Source: Bradyrhizobium sp. CCGB12 (GTDB taxonomy: Bacteria > Pseudomonadota > Alphaproteobacteria > Rhizobiales > Xanthobacteraceae). From it: 64,000 nucleotides of DNA. Made by a program: the position numbers and the translations under genes. Location: positions 5,208,001 to 5,272,000 of the forward strand of contig NZ_JANADO010000001.1 in assembly GCF_024199845.1 (NCBI RefSeq), given 5' to 3'. The notes under the pieces were generated by a model. It did not search any database. It was not told the origin of the DNA and saw only the letters and a program-made list of their open reading frames with translations. Below, piece after piece: positions 7,746 through 15,797 of this stretch; position 1 is the stretch's first letter; each line of letters opens with the position of its first letter.

Positions 7746-9542
7746 ATGCTCGACACCACGCTTAGCGCGCGCGTCCAGGTTTTCCTCGACAAGTTTGGCG
7801 CCGCGCTTGCGGCGGGCGACTACGACACCGCCGTGGAAATGTTCGCTCCGGAATGCTACTGGCGCGACCTCGTGGCCTTCACCTGGAACATCAAGACCAT
7901 GGAAGGTCGCGATCAGGTCCGCGACATGCTCGCGCATTGCCTCGCGCATGCGAAGCCGCGCAACTGGAAAATCGCCGAGGGTGAAACGCCAACCGAGGCT
8001 GGCGGCGTCACCGAGTCCTGGATCTCGTTCGAGACCGAGGTCGCGCGCGGATATGGACTCATCCGACTGCAGAACGGCCAGATCTGGACGCTCCTGACAA
8101 CGATGGCCGAACTCAAGGGCCATGAGGAAAAGGCTGGCTTCAGCCGACCGCTCGGCGCCAGGCACGGCGTCAATCCCGGCTCCAAGACCTGGAAGGAGCT
8201 GCGCGACGAGGAAGCCGAGCAACTCGGCTTCAAGACCCAGCCCTACGTGCTTATCGTCGGCGGCGGACAGGGCGGCATTGCGCTCGGGGCGAGGCTGCGC
8301 CAGCTCGGAGTGCCCACGATCATCGCCGAAAAAAACGCACGCGCCGGTGATTCCTGGCGCAACCGCTACAAGTCGCTCTGCCTGCACGACCCCGTCTGGT
8401 ACGACCATCTTCCTTACATCGATTTCCCCAAGAACTGGCCTGTGTTCTCGCCCAAGGACAAGATCGGCGACTGGCTGGAAATGTACACCAAGGTCATGGA
8501 GCTGAACTACTGGACGAACACGACCGTCAAACACGCCAGTTGGGACGACACCAAGAAGGAATGGACCGTCGCCGTCGAGCGGGATGGCAAGGAGATCACG
8601 CTGCGGCCCAAGCAGCTCGTGTTCGCGACCGGCATGTCGGCCAACGCGAACATGCCGAAAATCAAAGGCATGGAAAACTTCAAGGGCGAGCAACACCATT
8701 CCTCACGCCATCCCGGCTCCGACGGCTACAAAGGCAAGAAGGTGGTGGTGATCGGCTCGAACAATTCGGCCCATGACATCTGCGCTGCGCTGTACGAGGC
8801 CGGCATCGACGTGACGATGGTGCAGCGCTCGACGACGCACATTGTGCGCTCGGATTCGCTGATGGCGACCCTCGGTGACCTCTATTCCGAACGTGCCGTC
8901 CGCAGCGGAATGACCACGGCAAAGGCCGATCTGATCTTTGCTTCACTGCCCTACCGCATCTTGAATCAGTTTCAAAAGCCTGTTTACGACAAGATCCGCC
9001 AGGACGACGCCGCCTTCTATGCCGGGCTGGAGAAGGCCGGCTTCAGGCTGGACTTCGGTGACGACGATTCCGGGCTGTTCATGAAGTATCTGCGCCGCGG
9101 CTCGGGCTATTACATCGACGTCGGCGCTTCGCAGCTCATCATTGACGGCAAAATCAAACTGTTCGCTGGACAGGTCGAGGAAATCACGCCCAACGGCGTC
9201 AGGCTCGACAACGGCAAGGAATTGCCAGCGGACGTGATCGTCTATGCCACCGGCTACAGCTCGATGAACGGCTTCGTCGCCGATCTCGTCAGTCCGGAAA
9301 TGGCCGACCAGGTCGGCAAGGTGTGGGGCCTCGGCTCGAATACGACAAAGGACCCCGGGCCATGGGAAGGTGAACAGCGTAACATGTGGAAGCCGACGCA
9401 GCAGGAAGGACTATGGTTTCACGGCGGTAACCTGCATCAGTCGCGGCATTACTCGCAATTCCTTTCCCTGCAGTTGAAGGCGCGCCACGAGAGCATCCCG
9501 ACGCCGGTCTATGGCCTACAGACTGTCCACCACAAGGCTTGA
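7746..9542 (+). CDS. Flavin-containing monooxygenase-like NAD(P)/FAD oxidoreductase with N-terminal NTF2-like domain
   Basis: Start chosen at 7746 because GGGAGG lies just upstream; a frame start 17 codons earlier lacks a ribosome site. The first 130 residues resemble a SnoaL/NTF2-like fold (VQVFLDKFGAALAAGDYDTAVEMFAPECYWRD...). From about residue 160 comes an FAD-binding Rossmann motif (YVLIVGGGQGGIALGARLRQLG) and later an NADPH-binding one (KKVVVIGSNNSAHDICAALYEAG), with the late ATGYSS motif of FMO/Baeyer-Villiger relatives. It probably hydroxylates or oxygenates a small organic substrate in the cytoplasm. It stands alone on its strand and is followed by a strong stem-loop and then an insertion element. 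The substrate is unknown. Confidence 0.85.
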   Translation: MLDTTLSARVQVFLDKFGAALAAGDYDTAVEMFAPECYWRDLVAFTWNIKTMEGRDQVRDMLAHCLAHAKPRNWKIAEGETPTEAGGVTESWISFETEVARGYGLIRLQNGQIWTLLTTMAELKGHEEKAGFSRPLGARHGVNPGSKTWKELRDEEAEQLGFKTQPYVLIVGGGQGGIALGARLRQLGVPTIIAEKNARAGDSWRNRYKSLCLHDPVWYDHLPYIDFPKNWPVFSPKDKIGDWLEMYTKVMELNYWTNTTVKHASWDDTKKEWTVAVERDGKEITLRPKQLVFATGMSANANMPKIKGMENFKGEQHHSSRHPGSDGYKGKKVVVIGSNNSAHDICAALYEAGIDVTMVQRSTTHIVRSDSLMATLGDLYSERAVRSGMTTAKADLIFASLPYRILNQFQKPVYDKIRQDDAAFYAGLEKAGFRLDFGDDDSGLFMKYLRRGSGYYIDVGASQLIIDGKIKLFAGQVEEITPNGVRLDNGKELPADVIVYATGYSSMNGFVADLVSPEMADQVGKVWGLGSNTTKDPGPWEGEQRNMWKPTQQEGLWFHGGNLHQSRHYSQFLSLQLKARHESIPTPVYGLQTVHHKA

Positions 9543-9556
9543 AATGCCGAGTGCAC

Positions 9557-9585
9557 AATTGGGCTCGCCGAGCGCGAGCCCAATT
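9557..9585 (+). terminator. Terminator-like stem-loop after the flavoprotein gene
   Basis: AATTGGGCTCG (9557-9567) pairs perfectly with CGAGCCCAATT (9575-9585) around a 7-base loop, 14 bases after the flavoprotein stop codon. The trailing CCATTTCC is only mildly T-rich, so termination may be partly factor dependent. Confidence 0.6.
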
Positions 9586-9670
9586 CCATTTCCGGATCTG
9601 CGTACCAACACAGGGTCCGCCTTGTTTCGCTGAGCCGACATCGCTGACTTGACCCGCCATGTCGGGTTGG

Positions 9671-11170
9671 GGTCGATTTTGTTGAAAAAGTCGACGCTTG
9701 CGCCGATTGATCTTCGCTGATTCAGTCGTCGCGAGAGGACTGAATCATGATGGGACATCAGCTGGGTGAGCAGGCTGCGTTGTTCTACGAGTTTTCGCTC
9801 GAGCGGCACATTCCGAGCGATCATCTGTTGCGATCAATCGACAGGTTCGTGGACCTCGATGGGCTGAGGCGAGAGCTGTCACCCTTCTACAGCACGATCG
9901 GGCGTCCCTCGATCGCCCCCGAGCTGATGATCCGGATGCTGCTGGTCGGCTACTGCTTCGGTATCCGATCGGAGCGTCGCTTGTGCGAAGAGGTCCACCT
10001 CAACCTGGCATACCGCTGGTTCTGCCGCCTTGGGCTCGATCGTGACGTGCCCGATCACTCGACCTTCTCGAAGAACCGACATGGCCGCTTCCGCGACAGT
10101 GATCTGTTGCGACAGCTGTTCGAGGCCGTATTGCGCCGCTGCATCGACGAGGGGCTGGTTGGCGGAGAAAGCTTTGCAGTCGATGCCAGCCTGATCAAGG
10201 CCGACGCGAACCGGCAGAACGGCGTCGAGGGCGAGAAGGGGTTGCCCCCACAAGCTGCAAGCCGTGCCATCGACGAGTATCTAGCCGTCTTGGACGATGC
10301 GGCTTTTGGGGCCGCGACCGAGATCGTCCCCAAGTTCATCTCACCGGCTGATCCAGCCGCACGCTGGACCGGCGCCCATGGCGGGCAGGCTTTCTTTGCC
10401 TACTCTACCAACTATCTGATCGATGTGGAGAACGCGATCATTGTCGACGTGGAGCCGACCACGGCGATACGGCAGGCGGAAGTTCTCGCTGCCAAGCGCA
10501 TGATCGAGCGAACCGCGAAGAACTTCGCTCTCCACCCGTCCAGACTCCTCGGTGATAGTGCCTATGGTTCAGCCGACATGCTGGGCTGGCTGGTCGATGA
10601 ACACGGCATCGAGCCGCATGTGACCGTGTTCGACAAATCGGCACGCAAGGACGGCACCTTCGCACGGGAGGACTTCAATTATGATCCAGCCGGCGACGTT
10701 TATATCTGTCCTGGCGGCAAGACACTGACCACAACAGGGACACGTGTGAATGATGGCGAGACGTTGCTTTATCGAGCGAGCAAGGCTGACTGTGACGCTT
10801 GTGCTTTGAGGCCACGCTGCTGCCCGAACACGCCTGCTCGAAGGGTGCCTCGTTCGATTCATGAGGGGGCCCGCGACATGGCGCGGGCGATTGCCAACAC
10901 CTGGGAGGGGCGAACATCAAGACGACTGCGCAAGAAGGTCGAAATGTTGTTCGCTCACCTCAAACGCATTCTCAGGCTGGACCGACTGCGACTACGTGGA
11001 CCGAATGGTGCCCGTGACGAGTTCCTCCTCGCAGCAGCCGCGCAGAACCTTCGGAAATTAGCTAAGCTGGTCCCAATGCCGCAGCCAAAGGCGGCCTGAG
11101 AGATGGTCGGTTCGCGCTGCAATTTGCGGCCGCCTCTGCCGCGAGACGGACTTCTTCAACGGAATCGGCC
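9671..11170 (+). mobile_element. IS1182-family insertion sequence with imperfect terminal inverted repeats
   Basis: A single transposase gene is bounded by matching ends. The left end at 9671-9692 starts GGTCGATTTTGTTGAAAAAG; the right end at 11149-11170, reverse complemented, starts GGCCGATTCCGTTGAAGAAG. They agree at 18 of 22 positions, giving an element of about 1.5 kb. I could not identify a convincing target-site duplication, so the exact outer bases may be off by a few. The right end lies 12 bases beyond the stop of a leftward AraC-type gene, and the left end follows the flavoprotein terminator, so neither gene is broken. Confidence 0.8.
9747..11099 (+). CDS. IS1182-family transposase
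   Basis: The 450-residue DDE transposase opens with the family-typical MMGHQLGEQAALFYEFSLERHIPSDHLLR (DUF772-like N-terminal domain, GRPSIAPELMIRMLLVGYCFGIRSERRLCEEV). The first catalytic aspartate lies in SFAVDASLIKADA and the next in RLLGDSAYGSADMLGWL. Then comes a cysteine cluster (CDACALRPRCCPN) and the late KKVEMLFAHLKRILRLDRLRLRG segment that holds the catalytic glutamate. The length is normal and there is no internal stop, so it may be active. It lies wholly inside the inverted repeats. The start could be either of two consecutive ATGs. Confidence 0.92.
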   Translation: MMGHQLGEQAALFYEFSLERHIPSDHLLRSIDRFVDLDGLRRELSPFYSTIGRPSIAPELMIRMLLVGYCFGIRSERRLCEEVHLNLAYRWFCRLGLDRDVPDHSTFSKNRHGRFRDSDLLRQLFEAVLRRCIDEGLVGGESFAVDASLIKADANRQNGVEGEKGLPPQAASRAIDEYLAVLDDAAFGAATEIVPKFISPADPAARWTGAHGGQAFFAYSTNYLIDVENAIIVDVEPTTAIRQAEVLAAKRMIERTAKNFALHPSRLLGDSAYGSADMLGWLVDEHGIEPHVTVFDKSARKDGTFAREDFNYDPAGDVYICPGGKTLTTTGTRVNDGETLLYRASKADCDACALRPRCCPNTPARRVPRSIHEGARDMARAIANTWEGRTSRRLRKKVEMLFAHLKRILRLDRLRLRGPNGARDEFLLAAAAQNLRKLAKLVPMPQPKAA

Positions 11171-11182
11171 AGAAGCGGATAC

Positions 11183-12193
11183 TTAGACCAAGACGGGTCG
11201 GCCGCGGGTTGGCTTCTCGCTACCAGTTGATCCCGATCGAAAGGCCGACCGCCGGAATTGTCCAGGCGGAATGCCAAACTCGCGCTTGAACGCGCGATTG
11301 AACGCCGCTTCCGAATCGTATCCGACCTCGGACGCCACGTGTAAGACCGCTTCCCGGCTCGTCTGCAGCATTCTTGCAGCGAGTTGCAATCGCCAGCGCG
11401 CCAGATAGGTCAGTGGCGGTTCGCCGAGAAAGCGGGAGAACCTTTCGGCGAGGACCGAGCGCGACACGCCTGCCTCCACAGCAAGCTCGTCCATACTCCA
11501 ATGGTGTCTAGGCCTCCGGTGCAGAAGTGCCAGTACGCCGCCGACGACCGGATCCCGCGCGCCCGCAAGCCAGCCGGTCTGCTCCGGCGGCAGCGCTTCC
11601 ATATAGCGGCGAATGCTCTCGATGAAGAGCGCCTCAGCCATCTTGGAGAGGAGGACTGACTGTCCCGGCCGCGCCGATCCGGCCTGAGAGACAAGATAGC
11701 GGACCGAGTTTTCCAACCACTCGCCAGCCGCGTCGCCGCGGAGGTTGATCTTGATCATCAGCGGCAACCCGGCGAGGAAGAGCCGATCCGCATGCCGCTC
11801 GCAACCGAAATAGCCGCATACAAACCTGGTCGTCTCGCCGCCGCCGCCCAATCGCATCGTTGTCAGACTGCCCGCCAGATACTTGTCGAGCGAGGCTCCG
11901 CTGTCGAGAAAGGTCGAGGGCGATCCGTTTGAAACCGTATGGGCATCGCCGTGGGGAATGATCAGGATATCCCCGGCAGTAACCGGTATATGCTCTTGGC
12001 CCGGGAAGCGCACCACCGCCTTTCCGTCGATGACCAGGTGGTAGCTGACAAGACGCTCGGTCCCGGGCGCGAGCACGTGGGCGACGTCATGCAGGTGCGG
12101 CACCTGGAAACCCCAAGGGGCCGTGCACTCCGCATGGTAGAAGATGGCACCAGTCATGCGCACCGACGTCAGCGCATCCGATAGAGCATCCAT
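11183..12193 (-). CDS. AraC-family transcriptional regulator with cupin-type sensor
   Basis: Start placed at 12193 (MDALSDALTSVRMTGAIFYHAECTAPWGF); the open frame extends 127 codons further upstream but that part is arginine/proline-rich and lacks family features. Residues 10-190 match an AraC-associated cupin (HLHDVAHVLAPGTERLVSYHLVIDGKAVVRFPGQ..., DILIIPHGDAHT). The C-terminal two helix-turn-helix units read WSMDELAVEAGVSRSVLAERFSRFLGEPPLTYL and HVASEVGYDSEAAFNRAFKREFG. It is divergent from an FAD-dependent oxidoreductase gene with 164 bases between starts and is the likely regulator of that gene. Its 3' end abuts the IS element but the tail looks complete. Confidence 0.87.
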   Translation of the reverse strand: MDALSDALTSVRMTGAIFYHAECTAPWGFQVPHLHDVAHVLAPGTERLVSYHLVIDGKAVVRFPGQEHIPVTAGDILIIPHGDAHTVSNGSPSTFLDSGASLDKYLAGSLTTMRLGGGGETTRFVCGYFGCERHADRLFLAGLPLMIKINLRGDAAGEWLENSVRYLVSQAGSARPGQSVLLSKMAEALFIESIRRYMEALPPEQTGWLAGARDPVVGGVLALLHRRPRHHWSMDELAVEAGVSRSVLAERFSRFLGEPPLTYLARWRLQLAARMLQTSREAVLHVASEVGYDSEAAFNRAFKREFGIPPGQFRRSAFRSGSTGSEKPTRGRPVLV

Positions 12194-12357
12194 TTCGTTG
12201 CTCCGCCGATCGTGAAGCGTGACCACGCTGCAAAGAAGCACGGATTTCCGGCAAAGTTTGGAATGCGGATTTGCCCTAGCCTGTTCCCTCAGGGTGGATG
12301 CCGCTACCAATAGCCGCATCGCGACGCACCGCCGGCAAGGTCTCGCAGGAGGTTTCA

Positions 12358-13614
12358 ATGGGCAAGGCATTCGACGTGATAGTCGTGGGTACGCGCTGCG
12401 CCGGTTCGACAACTGCCATGTTACTGGCGCGAAAGGGCTACCGGGTGCTGGCGGTCGACCGCGCATCATTCCCGAGCGACACCATCTCAACTCATATCCT
12501 GCATCCCCTCGGTGTAGGGGCGCTCTCGCGATGGGGGCTGCTCGACAGGCTGGTGGCGACCGGATGTCCCCCAATCCATACTTACGCCTTCGACTTCGGC
12601 GCGTTCACGATCGCCGGTACGCCGGGCACGGACGAGAATCCCGTCGCTTACTGTCCCCGTCGGACGATCCTCGACAAGCTGCTGGTCGACGCCGCGGCCG
12701 AAGCCGGCGCCGAGATCCGTCAAGGTTTCAACGTCGAGGAGATTATTATCGATGGGGGGCGTGCGGCCGGCATCAAGGGTGGATCGAAGCACGGTGGCTT
12801 CGTCACGGAACATGCGGACGTTGTCGTCGGGGCAGACGGCCGGCACTCGATGGTAAGCGATGCGGTTCACCCTGAGCAATACCGCGAGAAGCCGCCTCTG
12901 CTGGCCGGTTATTACAGCTATTGGAGTGGGCTGCCGATGGACGGTCGGTTTGAAGCCTATAGTCGCGAAAAGCGCGCATTTGCGGTCGTCCCGACCCACG
13001 ACGATCTGACGCTCGTGATTGCCGGATGGCCTTACGCCGAGTTTACGGAGAACCGGAAGGACATCGAGGGCAACTATTTGAAGGCGATCGAACTGGCACC
13101 GGCGTTTGCCAAACGGCTGCGCTGCGCAACCCGCGTAGCATCATTCGCCGGCACTGCCGTACCGAACTATTTCCGCAAGCCATACGGCCCCGGATGGGCC
13201 CTCGTGGGGGACGCCGGTTACAATAAGGACTTTATCACCGCGCAGGGAATTCTCGATGCCTTCCGCGATGCCGAACTCTGCGCGAAGGCACTCCATGAGT
13301 CCCTCTCGGGGGCGCGGTCATTCGACAATGCAATGGCCGACTATCAGCGAATCCGCGACGAGCGAGGTGGAGCGATGTACGATTTCACTTGCGAACTCGC
13401 AGCGCTCGAGTCTCCACCGCCCGAGCTGTTACAGCTGCTTCAGGCGGTGCACGGCAATCAGATGGCCATGGATGGATTTGCGCGACTGAACGCTGGCACG
13501 ATATCACCAGCCGAGTTCTTTGCACCGGAGAACACCGGAGCGATCTTTGCCGCTGCAGCCGCGAGTGCTCACAGCAAGGCAGCTGCCGCTGAGAGTACCC
13601 CGTGTCGTAGCTGA
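12358..13614 (+). CDS. FAD-dependent monooxygenase/reductase of the geranylgeranyl-reductase-like group
   Basis: Start at 12358 is fixed by an AGGAGG sequence 6 bases upstream. The 418-residue protein begins with the FAD dinucleotide-binding beta-alpha-beta unit (FDVIVVGTRCAGSTTAMLLARKGYRVLAVDRASFPSDT), continues with HADVVVGADGRHSMV (the DG motif) and has the late FAD-ribityl motif GWALVGDAGYNKDFITAQGI. These are the marks of class A flavoprotein monooxygenases and related reductases. It is cytosolic with no signal peptide. It is divergent from the AraC-type regulator and probably controlled by it. The next gene downstream, 215 bases away, is also a redox enzyme. Confidence 0.83.
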   Translation: MGKAFDVIVVGTRCAGSTTAMLLARKGYRVLAVDRASFPSDTISTHILHPLGVGALSRWGLLDRLVATGCPPIHTYAFDFGAFTIAGTPGTDENPVAYCPRRTILDKLLVDAAAEAGAEIRQGFNVEEIIIDGGRAAGIKGGSKHGGFVTEHADVVVGADGRHSMVSDAVHPEQYREKPPLLAGYYSYWSGLPMDGRFEAYSREKRAFAVVPTHDDLTLVIAGWPYAEFTENRKDIEGNYLKAIELAPAFAKRLRCATRVASFAGTAVPNYFRKPYGPGWALVGDAGYNKDFITAQGILDAFRDAELCAKALHESLSGARSFDNAMADYQRIRDERGGAMYDFTCELAALESPPPELLQLLQAVHGNQMAMDGFARLNAGTISPAEFFAPENTGAIFAAAAASAHSKAAAAESTPCRS

Positions 13615-13829
13615 GAGCATGTGACCAAGTCCGTTTCGGGTCAAGAGCAGCGGTCAGCCGATCGGTCGGACGACGTCCGGCTTCCCTAAGACAGCAGACA
13701 TGGCAATGGCTCTCGTGGTGTTCAGTTCAGGGCCAAAACCGGACAAACTCGCAACATCACGAAACAGGGATTCGGATTGCTCGCGCCTAATCGGCGCCCC
13801 ATCTCGAATGGATCGCAAAGGGTCCGAAG

Positions 13830-14894
13830 ATGGAACGTTCCGCACTTGTCGCAGGAGCAACCGGCATAGTGGGCAACAATCTTGCCCGGCATCTGCTGGA
13901 GCGCGGGTGGTCAGTGTACGGGCTGGCACGCAGGCCAGGAATTGATATCGCGGGTATGTTGCCGATCGCCGCTGATTTGTTGGATCCGGCGTCTCTCGGA
14001 TCGGCGCTGCGCGATCTGCGTCCCACGCATGTTTTCTTCACCACGTGGCTTGGACAGAAAACAGAGGCAGAGAATATCCTGATCAACTCTGCGATGGTGC
14101 GCAACTTGCTGGATGCATTGTCATCTGCCGCGTCGGTCAGGCACGTCGCACTCGTAACTGGCCTTAAGCACTATCTCGGGCCGTTCGAATCCTATGGTCA
14201 AAGCAGCTTGATCGCCACGCCGTTTCGAGAGGACCAGCCTCGGCTCGATACTGAGAATTTCTATTATGCCCAGGAAGATGAGGTGTTCGCGGCGGCGAAA
14301 CGAGACGGCTTCAGCTGGAGCATTCACCGGCCACATACGATCATAGGCTATGCCGTCGGGAATGCCATGAACATGGGCACAACGCTCGCTGCGTATGCCA
14401 CGATCTGCCGCGAGATCGGACGGCCTTTTCTGTTTCCAGGCTCTGCAACTCAGTGGAACGCACTAACGGATATGACGGACGCCAGACTGTTGGCCAGACA
14501 TCTGGAATGGGCGGCCACGACAGATGCCGCCCGCAATCAGGCTTTCAATGTTGTCAACGGGGACGTGTTCCGTTGGAAGTGGATGTGGGGGCGCTTGGCA
14601 GCTTGGTTCGGACTGCAGCCAGCAGCGTTTCCGAGCGAGCGCCTTCCGCTTGAGCAACAGATGAGCGACGCCCGCCCGATCTGGTCGGACATCGCCCGGA
14701 AGCATCATTTGGCAGAACCGGATCTCAACCGGCTGGCGTCTGCGTGGCACACCGATGGAGACCTCGGTCGGCCAATCGAGGTTGTCACCGACATGGGCAA
14801 GAGTCGTCGGCTGGGGTTCCTTGACTATCAGGCGACGGACGAAAGTTTCTTCGACCTGTTCACGACTCTGCGAGAGAAGCGAATCATACCGTGA
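13830..14894 (+). CDS. PRISE-type SDR (progesterone 5-beta-reductase/iridoid synthase-like enone reductase)
   Basis: This is a 354-residue extended SDR. The NADPH-binding loop is LVAGATGIVGNNLARHL at the N-terminus, followed by LARRP. Instead of the usual YxxxK it has NFYYAQEDEVFAAAKRDGFSWSIHRPHTIIGY. The NFYY-xx-ED signature and the SWSIHRP block are typical of the PRISE family, which reduces activated C=C bonds of enones. It was probably annotated historically as an NAD-dependent epimerase. It follows the FAD enzyme on the same strand and may be in the same catabolic or detoxification unit. The substrate is unknown; plant-derived enones are a reasonable guess for a rhizosphere bacterium. 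Confidence 0.8.
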   Translation: MERSALVAGATGIVGNNLARHLLERGWSVYGLARRPGIDIAGMLPIAADLLDPASLGSALRDLRPTHVFFTTWLGQKTEAENILINSAMVRNLLDALSSAASVRHVALVTGLKHYLGPFESYGQSSLIATPFREDQPRLDTENFYYAQEDEVFAAAKRDGFSWSIHRPHTIIGYAVGNAMNMGTTLAAYATICREIGRPFLFPGSATQWNALTDMTDARLLARHLEWAATTDAARNQAFNVVNGDVFRWKWMWGRLAAWFGLQPAAFPSERLPLEQQMSDARPIWSDIARKHHLAEPDLNRLASAWHTDGDLGRPIEVVTDMGKSRRLGFLDYQATDESFFDLFTTLREKRIIP

Positions 14895-15148
14895 GCGAGG
14901 CGGCTCGCTCGAGGTGTTCGAACCGAGAACACGCCCCCGAGGGCTGCCGGGCTGTCGGCCAGATGGGCCGCGACCGCACCCGGCAAGCATCATCACGCGG
15001 AGGCCAGCACTCGTCGATCTCTGCAGCGCCCCATGGCTTTTCCACGACGGCGTCACGGCTTCCGAAAGCTCATCTCTGCGAAATTCCGATCGCGAATAGC
15101 GCCATCAACGAGGGCCGGAATCCGCCATTCGGGCTTATCTCCAGAAGC

Positions 15149-15427
15149 TCACCGCGGCCGGTGCTGCACGCGGTGATGTTGAGCAACGCCAGGCATGGCC
15201 CCATAAGCCCTGTTGGGCCCGAACCAGGGAGCCGCGCCGCCAGGGAGCTCCAGACCCGCTCTGCCTGCTGGCGTCAGCTCGCAGCCGTTCAATACATCCC
15301 TGTCGGGATATTGCGCCTGAAACGAATCCGGATCTTGAGTCGCCCAGAGCGGGCACTGTGCGCTTGCAGAGCTGATCACGCCAATCGACATCATCGCCGC
15401 AATAATGGAAGTCCTGAATCCAATCAT
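15149..15427 (-). CDS. Small secreted hypothetical protein
   Basis: With start at 15427 (GGAGAACGAGT upstream) the 92-residue product begins MIGFRTSIIAAMMSIGVISSASAQ, a clear signal peptide with an Ala-x-Ala cleavage site. The remaining 68 or so residues contain two cysteines (QCPLW and NGCEL), many Gly and Pro, and a short basic end. This suggests a small periplasmic protein, possibly with one disulfide. The open frame extends 33 codons further upstream, but that extension is arginine-rich and would hide the signal. No family was recognised. It is divergent from the repeat-protein/type I secretion operon. Confidence 0.6.
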   Translation of the reverse strand: MIGFRTSIIAAMMSIGVISSASAQCPLWATQDPDSFQAQYPDRDVLNGCELTPAGRAGLELPGGAAPWFGPNRAYGAMPGVAQHHRVQHRPR

Positions 15428-15797
15428 ACTCGTTCTCCGAAGGATTTTTGTTCTCGTGCGGAGCATTCGCGCTGACTGGAATCGGCTGCTCTGTTGAAAG
15501 CGTTTCCTTCGAATTCTTTTGGACAAGGGTTATGTAGGGATGCGATCGAGAAAAGACACGCAGTGAAAAGTCACGGCTGCGCGAACGGCGAACCGGCATG
15601 CTCACCGCTGCGTGACGCGCACCCCGCAATGCAAAGTCTGTAGCCGCACCCGAACGGATGTAGCCGATGTTACGGCTGCCAGACGAAACGCCATATCCGA
15701 ACTGAGGGCTGGGCATTCGACCTTCCCGGGATGACATTCTGCCCGGAGTGCAGAACCCGTCCGATCGCGCCGAGCGATTGCGACGAGGGAGGCTACG
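15428..15797. other. Divergent promoter region upstream of the repeat-protein operon
   Basis: This 370-base stretch separates the small secreted protein from the first repeat protein. The only structure I see is the repeat pair described separately at 15639-15677. No coding frame is convincing. Confidence 0.5.
15639..15677 (+). promoter_or_regulatory. Candidate operator: TGTAGCCG direct repeat with overlapping inverted repeat
   Basis: TGTAGCCG occurs at 15639 and again at 15659, exactly 20 bases apart (two helical turns). The second copy also forms AGCCG-ATGTTA-CGGCT, an inverted repeat. It lies about 120-160 bases upstream of the repeat-protein gene. This looks like a site for a dimeric regulator, perhaps the convergent LuxR-type protein, but no consensus is known to me. 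Confidence 0.4.

Noticed and set aside
14913..14931. GTGTTC and GAACAC inverted repeat after the PRISE gene, possibly a LexA box
   Set aside because: The alphaproteobacterial LexA box is a direct GTTC-N7-GTTC, which this is not, and no gene start is in a fitting position. It is more likely part of a weak terminator.
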